Position numbers and translations under genes: made by a program
Assembly (NCBI GenBank): GCA_031257175.1
Contig: JAIRPE010000047.1
Coordinates: forward strand, 1-32,670
Origin: Eubacteriales Family XIII. Incertae Sedis bacterium
GTDB taxonomy: Bacteria > Bacillota > Clostridia > Peptostreptococcales > Anaerovoracaceae
DNA length: 32,670 bases
Direction of reading: 5' to 3'
Shown here: positions 1 through 9,510 of the stretch, piece by piece
Layout: each line of letters starts with the position of its first letter
How positions within the stretch are numbered: the stretch's first letter is position 1
The notes under the pieces: generated by a model
What the model saw: the letters and a program-made list of their open reading frames with translations, nothing else
What the model was told of the DNA's origin: nothing
The model's database searches: none

Positions 1-27
1 GAGGAGCAACGCATAGAGGAGTAGCAC

Positions 28-2583
28 ATGCGGGAACGCGAAAGACAAGCCAAGCTCGCGGCGGCCATGGCCGCTGCGCTTTTTCTGTCCGTGATTCTTT
101 CAGGTTTCACCAGAATCAACGGCATAGGCAACGTTTACTACAGCACGGAAATGGAGATATTCAAGGGCGTGAGCTATTCTCGCGTCCTGGCCGGCCACGA
201 CCAGAACGGAGTGGAGCGGGCGCATGTCGTGACCGCCGACATGGCTGGCACGCGGGCGCGGCCCGTGGTGTTCTCGGGAGAGGCGGGGAGCAAGTACGTG
301 CTGGACACCATGATAGACACCCTGGAGGCCCAGGGCTACAAGGTGCTGGCGGGGGTGAACGGGGATTTGTTCAGCACGGACACGGCCTGCCCTCGGGGGC
401 TGACCATTCACGACGGGATCATCCAGTCCTCGGGCTACGACCCTCAGTTCGTCGTCGCCTTCGACGCGGCGGGCAAGGCGGAACTTAGCTGGACCAACGC
501 CTCCTACGGGCTCAACACGCGGATTTACGTCCCCCAGCCCGACGGGGCTTACCTTGAGACACCCTTCGCCGCCAATATCGGGTTCTTCAACGTGCCCCAC
601 GGCGGCGCCAAGGCGCTGCATCTGTACAACAGGCTCTACGGGTCCAGCACGAAAACCAAAGGCAAGAACGTGGAGGTGGTGCTGGACGCCCCTTCCTACG
701 CCGACGCCATGCTCCGCTTCGGCAAGCCCCTGCGCGCCACGGTGGCGTGGATACAGTACGAGGGCGCGGACACGCCCATCGGGGACAACCAGTTGGTGCT
801 TTCCACCGACTTCGACTCCGCCACCGCCGAATCTCTGAAGATGCTGGCGCCGGGCGCGGAGGTGGAGATATACGCCTCGGATTCGGACAACGGGCCTATT
901 GGCCGCGCCTCCGAGTGTCTGGGCATGTACATGTTGCTTTACAACAACGGCGCCTGGGTCAACACGGGGACTAGGGCCAATCCCAGGACGCTTTTGGGCC
1001 TCAAGCCTGACGGCTCCGTCTTGCTCTACGTGCTGGACGGCAGGCAGCCGGGCTACTCGTCGGGATTGGGGCTTACCGACGCGGCCAGCCATCTGGTGGC
1101 CCTCGGTTGTAGCGTGGTGGCCAATCTGGACGGCGGCGGCTCTTCCACCATCGCCGTGAGGGAGCCTGGGAGGGACGCCAAGGCGACGGTGAAAAACTCG
1201 CCCTCCGACGGGGCGCAGAGGGCCGTGGCCAACGGCCTGTTCTTCGTGTACCGCGATTTGCCCGACGACGGCAGCAAGCGCCTGAGCGTCTATCAGGACA
1301 ATTATTTGGCCATGCCGGGCGCGACCGTCCAACTCAGCCCTTATCTCACCAACAGCCTCTACGAGAAGGAAGGCTTCGGCTATACGGGCAACGTGAGCTA
1401 CGAGGTGCTGGAAGGGGAAGGGGAGGTCAACCAGTACGGCGCCTTCACGGCGGGCGAGAAACCCGGGACGGTCAAAATCAGGGTTCACAACGGCAGCCTG
1501 GAGGCCATGGCGCGGGTGGAGGTCACGGACGCAGTAAGTTTCGTGCCTAACAGAAGCTCGGTGCTGACCGATCCGGGGGCCGTGACGGACATAAGCGTCA
1601 CCGCCAGCCACGGGTACGCGCCCATAGCCCAAAGGGACAGTCTGTTCAAATGGGAGTGCGACGAGTCCATAGGCTCCATCGACGGGTTCGGCGTGTTCAC
1701 CGCCGTCGGCAAGACGGGGGTCTCAGGAGCCATAAGGGTCTCCTACGGCGGTGAGGTGGCGGTGATACCCGTGCAGGTGGGGTCGAAGATAAGCTTCGCC
1801 GACTTGGTGGACCAAGGCACGGGAGGGCCCCACTGGGCGAAGCCGTACATAGAGGCGCTGGCGGCGCAGGGCATGGTCAGCGGCATAGGCGGCGACATGT
1901 TCGGGCCTGACGACCAGCTTACCCGCGCCCAGTTCCTGGCCATGCTGGCCAAGACCATAACCAGGCTGGATTTGAGCCAGGCGCCTGCGGCGGGGTTCAC
2001 GGACGTGCCTGCCGGCGAATGGTATTACGGGTACGTGAACTGGGGCTTCGCGGCGGGCATAGTGAAGGGCGTGGACGAGAGCCGCTTCGAGCCTGACGCG
2101 CCCATCACCAGGGAGCAGATGACGGTCATGCTGAACAATTTCGCCGTGGCCTGCGGCGTGTTCCTGCCCTCCACGGCGGAGCCGCCCGCTTTCACGGATT
2201 CCGCGTCCGTCAGCGACTGGTCCGTGTTCGCCGTCGGGAAGATAGTGGGCGCGGGCATAATGAACGGCATGCCTGAAGGGGATTTCGCGCCTCAGGGCAG
2301 AGCCACCAGGGCGCAGGCGGCGAAGGTCACTTACGCGCTGATAGAGATTTACAGGGCGTACCCGCAGAACGCCGCGGCGGGCGGGGGCATATCCCCGCCG
2401 CCCCTGGACGGAGAGGCGCCCGCCGCGCCCGTCGCGAGCCCCGGGGCTGTCGGCGCGGGAGCCACGGGGGCGGGGGTCACAGGCCCCGAGCCGCCTCAGG
2501 GCCAGCCTGGGACGGGGGCTTCGGGCGGCGACAGGCCTAACGCGGACGACAGCGGGTCGGAGTCAACGGACGTCGTGCATTGA
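28..2583 (+). CDS. Secreted phosphodiester glycosidase (NAGPA family) with three SLH domains
   Basis: An 851-residue exported protein. The N-terminus has a basic start and a hydrophobic stretch (about residues 9-27) that fits a signal peptide or anchor. Residues about 60-415 match the NAGPA/DUF2233 phosphodiester glycosidase family, with the hallmarks GVNGDLF near residue 110 and LDGGGSSTIAV near residue 370. Residues about 420-590 look like Ig-like beta domains. Three SLH repeats follow (about 590-780), each with the F-x-D-V/L start and an ITREQ/LTRAQ-type end, then a Gly/Ala/Pro-rich tail. SLH domains usually bind pyruvylated cell-wall polymers, so the enzyme should sit on the outer surface and act on a glycan or glycophospholipid phosphodiester; the substrate is not evident. 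An AGAGGAG site lies 6 bases before the ATG. It seems to be transcribed alone, with a terminator behind it. Confidence 0.85.
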   Translation: MRERERQAKLAAAMAAALFLSVILSGFTRINGIGNVYYSTEMEIFKGVSYSRVLAGHDQNGVERAHVVTADMAGTRARPVVFSGEAGSKYVLDTMIDTLEAQGYKVLAGVNGDLFSTDTACPRGLTIHDGIIQSSGYDPQFVVAFDAAGKAELSWTNASYGLNTRIYVPQPDGAYLETPFAANIGFFNVPHGGAKALHLYNRLYGSSTKTKGKNVEVVLDAPSYADAMLRFGKPLRATVAWIQYEGADTPIGDNQLVLSTDFDSATAESLKMLAPGAEVEIYASDSDNGPIGRASECLGMYMLLYNNGAWVNTGTRANPRTLLGLKPDGSVLLYVLDGRQPGYSSGLGLTDAASHLVALGCSVVANLDGGGSSTIAVREPGRDAKATVKNSPSDGAQRAVANGLFFVYRDLPDDGSKRLSVYQDNYLAMPGATVQLSPYLTNSLYEKEGFGYTGNVSYEVLEGEGEVNQYGAFTAGEKPGTVKIRVHNGSLEAMARVEVTDAVSFVPNRSSVLTDPGAVTDISVTASHGYAPIAQRDSLFKWECDESIGSIDGFGVFTAVGKTGVSGAIRVSYGGEVAVIPVQVGSKISFADLVDQGTGGPHWAKPYIEALAAQGMVSGIGGDMFGPDDQLTRAQFLAMLAKTITRLDLSQAPAAGFTDVPAGEWYYGYVNWGFAAGIVKGVDESRFEPDAPITREQMTVMLNNFAVACGVFLPSTAEPPAFTDSASVSDWSVFAVGKIVGAGIMNGMPEGDFAPQGRATRAQAAKVTYALIEIYRAYPQNAAAGGGISPPPLDGEAPAAPVASPGAVGAGATGAGVTGPEPPQGQPGTGASGGDRPNADDSGSESTDVVH

Positions 2584-2606
2584 CGCCCCCCGCGCGCGTA
2601 TGGGGG

Positions 2607-2646
2607 ACGGGCCAGAGGGCTCCTCGCGCCGCGCCCGTGTTTTTTT
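2607..2646 (+). terminator. Probable Rho-independent terminator after the SLH glycosidase
   Basis: ACGGGC (2607-2612) and GCCCGT (2633-2638) form a GC-rich stem around a 20-base loop. Seven T residues follow at 2640-2646. It lies just after the stop codon of the SLH gene and before the peptidase gene. Confidence 0.55.
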
Positions 2647-2722
2647 CCTCGCGGCGCATGTTTAGATACCTCTGTCCTGGGTATATATCGAAGATTATTG
2701 ATTACGTATCGGAGGCATATTA

Positions 2723-3976
2723 ATGATAAACACTTCAACATTGAGTTGCGGCGTCAGGCTTATCACGGAGAAGATGCCCCATGTCCAGTCGGTGGCCATG
2801 GGAGTCTGGGTGCAGGCCGGAGCCGTGTTTGAGCCTACCCGCCTCGCGGGCATTTCCCATTTTATAGAACATATGATGTTCAAGGGCACGGAGAAGCGCT
2901 CCGCCAAAGAAATCGCGGGCGACGTGGACCGCATCGGCGGCCAGATCAACGCTTTCACGGGCAAGGAGGCGACCTGCTATTACAGCAAGACGTTGAGCGC
3001 GAATTTCGCCAAGGGCGCGGAGATACTCGGGGACATGCTCCTTAACTCGGTTTTCGACATCTTTGAAATCGAGAAGGAGAAGAACGTCGTCGTCGAGGAA
3101 ATCAAAATGGTTCAGGACAACCCCGAGGACGACATAAACGACGTCATATGCGAGGAGGTGTTCCACGGCTCATCATTGGCCAAGAGCATATTGGGAACCC
3201 CCTACACCTTGCGCTCCATCAAAAGGGGCGCGATAAAGACTTATCTGCGGCAATATTACACAAAGGAAAACATAGTCATAGCCGTGGCGGGCAATTTTGA
3301 CGAGTCCGAGGTCAAAGAGAAGCTGGAGGAGCTGTTTTCCCCGCTCCCCTCGGGCAAGCCCGACCTCACCCTCGAATTCGCGGAATACGCGCCCAGGTTC
3401 AAAAACAGGCTGAAGGACATAGAGCAATGCCACATCTGCCTGGCCACCAAGTCGCTCAAATCCGACGACGAGAGGCATTACGCCATGGCGCTGCTGAACA
3501 ACGTGATGGGCGGCAGCATGAGTTCCAGGCTGTTCCAGAACATACGGGAGCAGAAGGGGCTGGCCTATTCGGTGTACTCGGCCAACAGCGCCTACAAGGA
3601 GGACGGCTACTACAACATCTACGCCGGGGTAAGCCCCGACAATGTGAAAAAGGCGGTGGCCGCCATATTGCAGGAGCTGGCGCTGCTGGGCAAGCGCGGG
3701 GTCACCACGGACGAGCTGTCCACCGCGAAGGAGCAGATGAAGGGAAATTACATATTTTCCCAGGAAAGCGTGAACGGCAGGATGTTCGTGATAGGGAAAA
3801 ACTACTTGTTGCTGGACAAGGTCTACCTTCCCGAAGAGGTTTTGGCTAAAATCGACAAGGTGGGCATGGAGGATATGCGGGAGGTGGCGGCGCTCATCAC
3901 CGACCCGTCGCGCTATTCGGGCGCCATAGTCAGCAAGAGCAGGTACGACCTTAAGCGGATGGTGAACAAGGAATGA
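2723..3976 (+). CDS. M16 family zinc peptidase (processing-peptidase type)
   Basis: A 417-residue M16 metallopeptidase of the mitochondrial-processing-peptidase/YmxG type. The inverted zinc motif HFIEH gives ligands H46 and H50 with catalytic E49; the distal glutamate ligand is probably E125 or E126 in EEIKMV. The C-terminal half carries the second M16 fold with the usual G-G-S-M-S-S-R-L-F-Q substrate-binding stretch near residue 260. There is no signal peptide, so it is probably cytoplasmic; the natural substrate of this group is not established. CGGAGG stands 8 bases before the ATG. Its stop overlaps the dut start in ATGA, so the two are translationally coupled, a common clostridial pairing. 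Confidence 0.9.
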   Translation: MINTSTLSCGVRLITEKMPHVQSVAMGVWVQAGAVFEPTRLAGISHFIEHMMFKGTEKRSAKEIAGDVDRIGGQINAFTGKEATCYYSKTLSANFAKGAEILGDMLLNSVFDIFEIEKEKNVVVEEIKMVQDNPEDDINDVICEEVFHGSSLAKSILGTPYTLRSIKRGAIKTYLRQYYTKENIVIAVAGNFDESEVKEKLEELFSPLPSGKPDLTLEFAEYAPRFKNRLKDIEQCHICLATKSLKSDDERHYAMALLNNVMGGSMSSRLFQNIREQKGLAYSVYSANSAYKEDGYYNIYAGVSPDNVKKAVAAILQELALLGKRGVTTDELSTAKEQMKGNYIFSQESVNGRMFVIGKNYLLLDKVYLPEEVLAKIDKVGMEDMREVAALITDPSRYSGAIVSKSRYDLKRMVNKE

Positions 3977-4401
3977 AGGTCAGGATAAAATCCGAGCGGG
4001 GCGTCCTGCCCGCCTATGAGACGGAAGGCTCGGCGGGGATGGACGTCAGGGCGGCGCTGGAAAGCCCCGTCACCCTGGAGCCTGGAGCCAGGGCGCTGAT
4101 ACCCACGGGGCTGCGCGTGGAGCTGCCCGAGGGGCACGAGGGGCAGATACGCGCCAGAAGCGGCCTGGCGGCCAGGCACGGCCTGGGGCTGGCCAACGGC
4201 GTGGGCACCATAGACAGCGACTATCGGGGGGAGATCAAGGTGGCGCTGGTGAATTGGGGAGAGGAAGCTTTCACCATAAACGACGGGGACCGCATCGCCC
4301 AGATGGTGGTGGCGCCCTATCGCCGCGTTGAATGGGATTTAGTAGAAGAATTAGATGAATCGTCCAGAGGGGAAGGCGGTTTCGGCCATACGGGAGTCTA
4401 A
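3973..4401 (+). CDS. dut: dUTP diphosphatase
   Basis: A 142-residue trimeric-type dUTPase that hydrolyses dUTP to dUMP and pyrophosphate, keeping uracil out of DNA and feeding dTMP synthesis. All five family motifs are visible in order: AGMDVRA (motif I, about residue 21), RSGLA (II, about 63), GTIDSDYRGEI (III, about 78), GDRIAQMV (IV, about 109) and RGEGGFGHTG (V, C-terminus). The usual serine of motif V is histidine here (FGHTG instead of FGSTG), a mild deviation. The start codon overlaps the stop of the upstream peptidase gene. Length is normal for the family. Confidence 0.95.
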   Translation: MKVRIKSERGVLPAYETEGSAGMDVRAALESPVTLEPGARALIPTGLRVELPEGHEGQIRARSGLAARHGLGLANGVGTIDSDYRGEIKVALVNWGEEAFTINDGDRIAQMVVAPYRRVEWDLVEELDESSRGEGGFGHTGV

Positions 4402-4483
4402 CCGCTGAGGGAGCCGCGGCGCGAGCCGCGCCGTCCGCGCTGAGGCAGGGCGCGGGCGCGTTCGCCTGACAGGAGGGGATGGC

Positions 4484-5506
4484 ATGTTGAGCAGGGAAGA
4501 GTGTGAGGAGCGGGAGCGCGAGGTTCTTTCCGAGTTCGCGGCTAAGGCCGCCGACAGCCGAGGCCGCGCCAGAGCGGAGGAGAAGTGCCGTGTGCGCACG
4601 GACTTCCAGCGCGACAGGGACAGGATAGTGTACTCCAAGGCGTTGCGGCGGCTCATGCATAAGACCCAGGTGTTTCTGGCGCCTGAGGGCGACCATTTCA
4701 GGACCAGGCTGACCCATACCCTGGAGGTGGCGCAGATTTCCAAGACCATAGCCAGGGCATTGCGGCTGAACGAGGATTTGACCGAGGCCATCGCCATGGG
4801 CCATGACCTGGGGCACACGCCCTTCGGCCACAACGGGGAGGTTTTCCTCGACGAGAAGCATGAGGGGGGATTCAAGCACAACGAGCAGAGCCTGCGTGTG
4901 ACGGACGTGCTGGAGAGCAGCGAGACCAGGCAGGGGATGAACCTGACCGAGGAGGTCAGGGACGGCATATTGAACCACACGGGGAACAAGCTGCCCTTCA
5001 CCCTGGAGGGCCAGGTGGTGAGGATAAGCGACCGCGTGGCCTACATCAACCACGACATAGACGACGCCATCAGAAGCGACGTGATAAAGCGCGAGGATTT
5101 GCCCTACGACTGCGTTGAGGCCCTCGGGGCCACCACCACCGAGCGCATCAACACGCTGGTGGTCGATTTGATAGAGAACAGCGACGGCCAGGATTTCATC
5201 AGCCAGGGCGAGATCTGCGCCTATTTCATGAACAAACTGCGCGACTTCATGTTCGCCAACGTGTACCACAGCACCAACGTCAAGGGCGCGGAGGAGCTGG
5301 ACAAGGTCAGGCGGCTGGTTTTCTCGCTCTACGACTACCATATGGAGAACCCCTCGGAGTTGCCCCCTGAGTTCGCCCGCCTGGTGGACGGCCACGGCCT
5401 GGCGGAGATGGTGAAGGACCACATAGCCAGCATGACGGACAGATATGCCATAGAGCTTTACAGGCGGTTGTTCGTGCCTAGGGGATGGAAGCTATGGACG
5501 GGCTGA
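4484..5506 (+). CDS. dgt: Deoxyguanosinetriphosphate triphosphohydrolase-like HD protein
   Basis: A 340-residue HD-superfamily protein of the dGTPase group, which cleaves dNTPs to the nucleoside and triphosphate. The opening RTDFQRDRDRI and HKTQVF segments, H78 in RTRLTHTLEV and H107-D108 in GHDLGHTPFGHNGE give the metal-binding HD signature; a further HD lies in AYINHDIDDA. The length fits the short clostridial and bacillary form. AGGAGG stands 8 bases before the ATG. It sits between dut and dnaG, a common clostridial arrangement linking nucleotide-pool control to replication. Whether it prefers dGTP or other dNTPs cannot be read from sequence. Confidence 0.9.
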   Translation: MLSREECEEREREVLSEFAAKAADSRGRARAEEKCRVRTDFQRDRDRIVYSKALRRLMHKTQVFLAPEGDHFRTRLTHTLEVAQISKTIARALRLNEDLTEAIAMGHDLGHTPFGHNGEVFLDEKHEGGFKHNEQSLRVTDVLESSETRQGMNLTEEVRDGILNHTGNKLPFTLEGQVVRISDRVAYINHDIDDAIRSDVIKREDLPYDCVEALGATTTERINTLVVDLIENSDGQDFISQGEICAYFMNKLRDFMFANVYHSTNVKGAEELDKVRRLVFSLYDYHMENPSELPPEFARLVDGHGLAEMVKDHIASMTDRYAIELYRRLFVPRGWKLWTG

Positions 5507-5601
5507 GGGCGGTCTTTTTTCCGTCTGGCGTCGTCACTGCGACCGCGGCCCTTCGTTACGTATCGGCGAGTACGCGCCTCCGGGCCTTGGCCGCGTTCCT
5601 G

Positions 5602-5658
5602 GCCAGACGAAAAAAATCCTCGCCCTCAGGAAGGCGGGAGGTCTTTTTTCCGTCTGGC
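5602..5658. terminator. Large bidirectional terminator-like hairpin between dgt and dnaG
   Basis: The left arm GCCAGACG (5602-5609), an A-run (5610-5616) and CCTCGCC (5618-5624) pair in reverse with GGCGGGAGG (5633-5641), a T-run (5644-5649) and CGTCTGGC (5651-5658). The inner GC stem followed by TCTTTTTT has terminator form on the plus strand, and the A-run gives the same form on the minus strand. A half copy of the right arm lies at 5503-5549. Confidence 0.6.
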
Positions 5659-5687
5659 GCCGGCGCCGCGACTGCGGCTTAAGTAAT

Positions 5688-5711
5688 CCTCGTCCTAAGG
5701 AGGGACGGCGG
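5688..5711 (+). promoter_or_regulatory. Third terminator-like hairpin covering the dnaG ribosome site
   Basis: CGTCC (5691-5695) can pair with GGACG (5703-5707), with further pairing outside, followed by GTCTTTT and then the dnaG ATG. The sequence from about 5685 repeats, imperfectly, the hairpin at 5615-5648. The only good SD for dnaG (AAGGAGG, 5697-5703) lies in the loop and right arm. It may attenuate or limit translation of the dnaG-rpoD operon; this is inference. Confidence 0.35.
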
Positions 5712-5717
5712 TCTTTT

Positions 5718-7490
5718 ATGGAAAATATCGCTGACTTGATAAAGGACAGATGCAATATAGTGGACGTGATAGGGAGACAGGTCGAGCTGCGCAAGCGCGG
5801 CTCCAGCCATGTGGGCCTGTGCCCCTTCCACCGCGAGAAAACCCCCTCCTTCACGGTTTCCGAGGAGCGGCAGACCTTCAACTGCTTCGGCTGCGGCGTG
5901 GGGGGCGACGTGATAAAATTCGTGCAATTGGCGAACAATCTGTCTTTCCTGGAGGCCGCGGAGAAGCTGGCGGAGGATTACGGCATACAGTGGGACAGAG
6001 GCAGGGGGAGCGGCGCGAAGAAGGACGTCTATTACGAGGCGAACAAGGCCGCCGCCATGTTTTTTTACGACGCGTTGCGAAAATCGGCCAATCCCGCCGC
6101 TTTCTACATGGGGAAGCGGGGGGTGACCGCCGAGACTATAAAGCGCTTCGGCATAGGCTATGCCGACGCGAGGTGGGACAGCCTGCTTCTGGCGCTGACG
6201 GGCAAGGGCATTGACGAGAAGATATTGGCTGAATTGGGGCTTATATCCTTGTCCAACGGGCGGCGCTTCGACAAGTTCAGGGACAGGGTCATGTTCCCCA
6301 TACTGAACACCAGGGGCAAGGTCATAGCCTTCGGCGGGCGAGTGATGGGGGACGGGCAACCCAAGTACCTGAATTCCCCCGAGACGGCGGTTTTTCGCAA
6401 GAAGGACGGCCTATATGCCCTGAACGTCACCAGGCAGGACATATTGAAGCAGGACGCGGCCATTCTCGCGGAGGGGTACATGGACGTGATTTCCCTGTAC
6501 CAGCATGGGGTGCGGAACGTGACGGCTTCGCTGGGGACGGCGCTGACCCAGGAGCAGGCGGGGATGCTGAAACGCTACACGGGCAACGTGCTGATAGCCT
6601 ACGACTCCGACCAAGCGGGCGTGAAGGCCGCGCTCAGGGGCATAGAGACGCTGAAGGCGGCGGGTTGCTCTGTCAGGGTGCTTAGGCTTAAGGGCGCCAA
6701 AGACCCCGACGAGTACATCAAGTCCGAGGGCCGCGACGCTTTTCTGCGCCTGGTGGACGAGGCGCCGTCGGCCACCCAGTTCCAGATGGACTTGGCCAGG
6801 GAGGGCTTCGATTTGGGCGCCCCCGAGGGGAAGCTGGGATTTCTGAGGGAGGCGGCGCGGATTTTGCGCAAGGTCAGCCCGATGGAGGCGGAGGTTTACA
6901 TAAGAAAGACCGCGGCGGAGGCGGGGATTTCCGAAGGGGCGTTGCGGGCGGAGACCTTGGGCCGGACCGCAGCCGGGGAGGACGCGGCGCGAAGCGGCGG
7001 GAGGCCGTTGGGGAACGCCGGGGGCGGCGCGGCGAAAGGGCCCGCAGGCGCCTCGAGGGGCGTGACCATGATGGAAAAAAACCTCATACGCCTGATTCTG
7101 CTGGACAGCCGCTATTTTGCCGAGATTGAGCCTTATGAGGGCGTTTTCGCGGCCCCGACGGCCAGGGAGATATACGGCGCCGTGGCGGGGATGCGGTCGG
7201 GGGACGAGGAGATTGACCTGAAAAAGCTGCAGGACGCGCTTGACGCGGAAGGACGCGCGGCGCTGGAGGATATTCTTAACAATGTGAGAATCGCAGGGCA
7301 GGAGGAAGCCGTGCTGGCGGACTGCCTGCAAGCGCTGAAACTCAGGGCGCTGGCCGAGAGGGAAGAGGGCATCATAGGGCTGCTGGGGGCCTTGGGCGAA
7401 GGCGGCGAGGAAGCTGCAGGGAGGGTGAGAGCGTTGACGGAGGAGCTGCTGGCTATTCAAAGAGAGATGAAAGAGGTAAAAGGCAGGTGA
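5718..7490 (+). CDS. dnaG: DNA primase
   Basis: A 590-residue primase that makes the RNA primers for replication. The N-terminal CHC2 zinc ribbon is complete: C35-x2-H38, then C56-x2-C59. The catalytic core and TOPRIM domain follow, with [12 protein letters not shown] near residue 251 and AYDSDQAG near residue 293. From about residue 410 a Gly/Ala-rich linker leads to a C-terminal helicase-interacting domain. The ATG has an AAGGAGG site about 14 bases upstream, a rather long spacing, within a possible hairpin. Its stop overlaps the rpoD start (GTGA), so primase and the main sigma factor are coupled as in the macromolecular-synthesis operon of many bacteria. Confidence 0.95.
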   Translation: MENIADLIKDRCNIVDVIGRQVELRKRGSSHVGLCPFHREKTPSFTVSEERQTFNCFGCGVGGDVIKFVQLANNLSFLEAAEKLAEDYGIQWDRGRGSGAKKDVYYEANKAAAMFFYDALRKSANPAAFYMGKRGVTAETIKRFGIGYADARWDSLLLALTGKGIDEKILAELGLISLSNGRRFDKFRDRVMFPILNTRGKVIAFGGRVMGDGQPKYLNSPETAVFRKKDGLYALNVTRQDILKQDAAILAEGYMDVISLYQHGVRNVTASLGTALTQEQAGMLKRYTGNVLIAYDSDQAGVKAALRGIETLKAAGCSVRVLRLKGAKDPDEYIKSEGRDAFLRLVDEAPSATQFQMDLAREGFDLGAPEGKLGFLREAARILRKVSPMEAEVYIRKTAAEAGISEGALRAETLGRTAAGEDAARSGGRPLGNAGGGAAKGPAGASRGVTMMEKNLIRLILLDSRYFAEIEPYEGVFAAPTAREIYGAVAGMRSGDEEIDLKKLQDALDAEGRAALEDILNNVRIAGQEEAVLADCLQALKLRALAEREEGIIGLLGALGEGGEEAAGRVRALTEELLAIQREMKEVKGR

Positions 7491-8659
7491 GTGTAATGGG
7501 GTTCGATGTGGAGCAAGACAGGTACGACAGCGAGACCGACGAAAAAAGGTACGACGCCATCGACGAGCTGCTGGAAAGGTCAAAGCAGAAGGGCACCGTG
7601 ACTTACAACGAGATTTCCAACGAGCTGGAGACATTGGACATAGACAAAGACCAGATAGACGATTTTTATGACAAGCTGTTCAGCGCGGGGGTGGAAGTGG
7701 TGGCCGACGTGGAGGAGCCGGAGGAGTACGAGCTTTTGGCTTTGGACGACGACGAGGCGCTGGACGTTGACCCTGACGCCATCACCGAGGACGGCGAGGT
7801 GGATTTGGAGGCCACGCTGCCCAAGGGCATCGCCGTGGACGACCCGGTCAGGATGTACCTGAAGGAGATCGGCACGGTGCCGCTGCTGTCCGCGGACGAA
7901 GAGGTGGAGCTGGCGAAGCGGATGGAGAACGGGGAGCTGGCGGCGAAGCAGCGGCTTTGCGAGGCGAACCTGCGGCTGGTGGTGAGCATTGCCAAGCGTT
8001 ACGTGGGAAGGGGCATGTTGTTCCTGGACTTGATCCAGGAGGGCAATTTCGGGCTTATCAAGGCCGTGGACAAGTTCAATTACCGCAAGGGCTACAAGTT
8101 CAGCACCTACGCGACCTGGTGGATACGACAGGCCATCACCCGCTCCATAGCGGATCAGGCCAGAACCATCAGGATACCCGTGCATATGGTGGAGACCATC
8201 AACAAGCTGATACGGATTTCCAGGCAGCTCCTGCAGGAATACGGGCGGGAGCCCTTGCCCGAGGAAATAGCGGCGGAGATGGAGATACCCGAGGAAAAGG
8301 TCAGGGAGATAATGAAAATCGCCCAGGAGCCCGTCTCGCTGGAGACGCCCATCGGCGAGGAGGAGGACAGCCACCTGGGGGACTTCATACCCGACGAGGA
8401 GGTGCTGGCGCCCGCGGACGCGGCGGCGTTCTCCATGCTGAAGGAGCAGCTGCTGGAGGTCTTGGAGACGCTTACGGACCGCGAGCAGAAGGTGCTGATA
8501 CTGAGGTTCGGCCTGGACGACGGCAGGGCGCGCACGCTGGAGGAAGTGGGGCGCCGCTTTGACGTGACCAGGGAGCGGATACGGCAGATAGAGGCCAAGG
8601 CGCTGCGCAAGCTTAGGCACCCCAGCCGCAGCAAGAAGCTGCGCGATTACCTGGAGTGA
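7487..8659 (+). CDS. rpoD: Primary RNA polymerase sigma factor (sigma-70/SigA)
   Basis: A 390-residue housekeeping sigma factor. A short acidic region 1.1 (about residues 1-110) precedes region 1.2 ([17 protein letters not shown]). Region 2, with [25 protein letters not shown] and [13 protein letters not shown], recognises the -10 element. Region 3 follows, then region 4.2 with [17 protein letters not shown] for the -35 element. Size and order match Firmicute SigA. The start is the GTG overlapping the dnaG stop, with AGAGG about 10 bases upstream; an in-frame ATG at 7496 is an alternative. Confidence 0.95.
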   Translation: MSVMGFDVEQDRYDSETDEKRYDAIDELLERSKQKGTVTYNEISNELETLDIDKDQIDDFYDKLFSAGVEVVADVEEPEEYELLALDDDEALDVDPDAITEDGEVDLEATLPKGIAVDDPVRMYLKEIGTVPLLSADEEVELAKRMENGELAAKQRLCEANLRLVVSIAKRYVGRGMLFLDLIQEGNFGLIKAVDKFNYRKGYKFSTYATWWIRQAITRSIADQARTIRIPVHMVETINKLIRISRQLLQEYGREPLPEEIAAEMEIPEEKVREIMKIAQEPVSLETPIGEEEDSHLGDFIPDEEVLAPADAAAFSMLKEQLLEVLETLTDREQKVLILRFGLDDGRARTLEEVGRRFDVTRERIRQIEAKALRKLRHPSRSKKLRDYLE

Positions 8660-9510
8660 TAAGGCTTTCGGACAGGCTGGAGAAAATAGCGTCCTGCGTG
8701 GCGTCGGGCGAGAGCCTGGCGGACGTGGGGACGGATCATGGCCTGTTGCCCATGGCGCTGCACGAGCGCGGCGTCTCGCGAAGGCTGGTTCTCTGCGACG
8801 TGAACGAAGGCCCGCTGGAAAAGACGCGGGACGGCCTGCGCAGGCGAGGCTTCGCCAGGGACGCGGCGCCGTCGGGCGAGGCGCGGGGGAGCGGCGGCCG
8901 GGCGGCGGGTTCAGGCGAGTTTTGGGGCGAGGGGGCCTTCGAGCTGCGGAAGGGCTCGGGGCTGGAGCCTCTGGAGGCGGGAGAGGTGGACGCGGTGGCC
9001 CTGGCGGGCATGGGCGGCCGCCTCATCATAGATATATTGGCCGCGGATTTGGAGAAGAGCCGCAGCTTCGGCAAGTACGCGCTGCAGCCCAGGAACGCGG
9101 CGGACAAGCTACGGGAGTGGTTGGCGCGGAACGGGTTTCCGGTACGCGAGGACGGGCTGGCCATGGAGGGCGGCCACATCTGCACGGTCATGCTCGCCGT
9201 CCCGAGGCCAGGGGCGGCCGCGCGGGGGCGGGCAGAGGCGGCGGGGCCTTCGGCCTTCGGCGGAGAGAGGCTGCGGCGGGTCGTTTCCTCGCTGGAGTCC
9301 TGCGGCGCGGCCTATGACATGAGCGAGGGGCTTATCGCCCGCAGAGACCCGTTGCTGGCTGAATGGCTGGAAAGGAAGCTAAGGACTTTTGACAGGATAC
9401 TCGCGAGTATGGCCGACAGCGGAATCGGGCCTCACGAAACCGCCGACGCCATCGCGGCCAAGCGGGACGCTTATTCGGAGGCGCTGAGGTACATTCGCGA
9501 TGGCGATTAA
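8656..9510 (+). CDS. trmK: tRNA (adenine-22 N1)-methyltransferase
   Basis: A 284-residue TrmK/YqfN-family methyltransferase, which uses SAM to methylate N1 of A22 in tRNA. The opening [12 protein letters not shown] and the SAM-binding ADVGTDHG (about residues 22-29) are typical, as is the LAGMGG motif further on. A Gly/Ala/Ser-rich stretch (about residues 72-95) between these is an insertion compared with the usual compact domain, perhaps a GC-driven loop. The GTG start overlaps the rpoD stop (GTGA), and its end overlaps the next gene by 11 bases. rpoD-trmK-Nif3 is a well-known Firmicute order (sigA-yqfN-yqfO). Confidence 0.9.
   Translation: MIRLSDRLEKIASCVASGESLADVGTDHGLLPMALHERGVSRRLVLCDVNEGPLEKTRDGLRRRGFARDAAPSGEARGSGGRAAGSGEFWGEGAFELRKGSGLEPLEAGEVDAVALAGMGGRLIIDILAADLEKSRSFGKYALQPRNAADKLREWLARNGFPVREDGLAMEGGHICTVMLAVPRPGAAARGRAEAAGPSAFGGERLRRVVSSLESCGAAYDMSEGLIARRDPLLAEWLERKLRTFDRILASMADSGIGPHETADAIAAKRDAYSEALRYIRDGD

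Noticed and set aside
100-1632. 510-residue open frame on the minus strand
   Set aside because: It lies opposite the well-supported SLH glycosidase gene. Its protein is His/Arg/Val-rich with no domain, as expected from GC-rich codon structure. The same applies to the long minus-strand frames at 4271-5422, 6411-7634 and 23654-24604.
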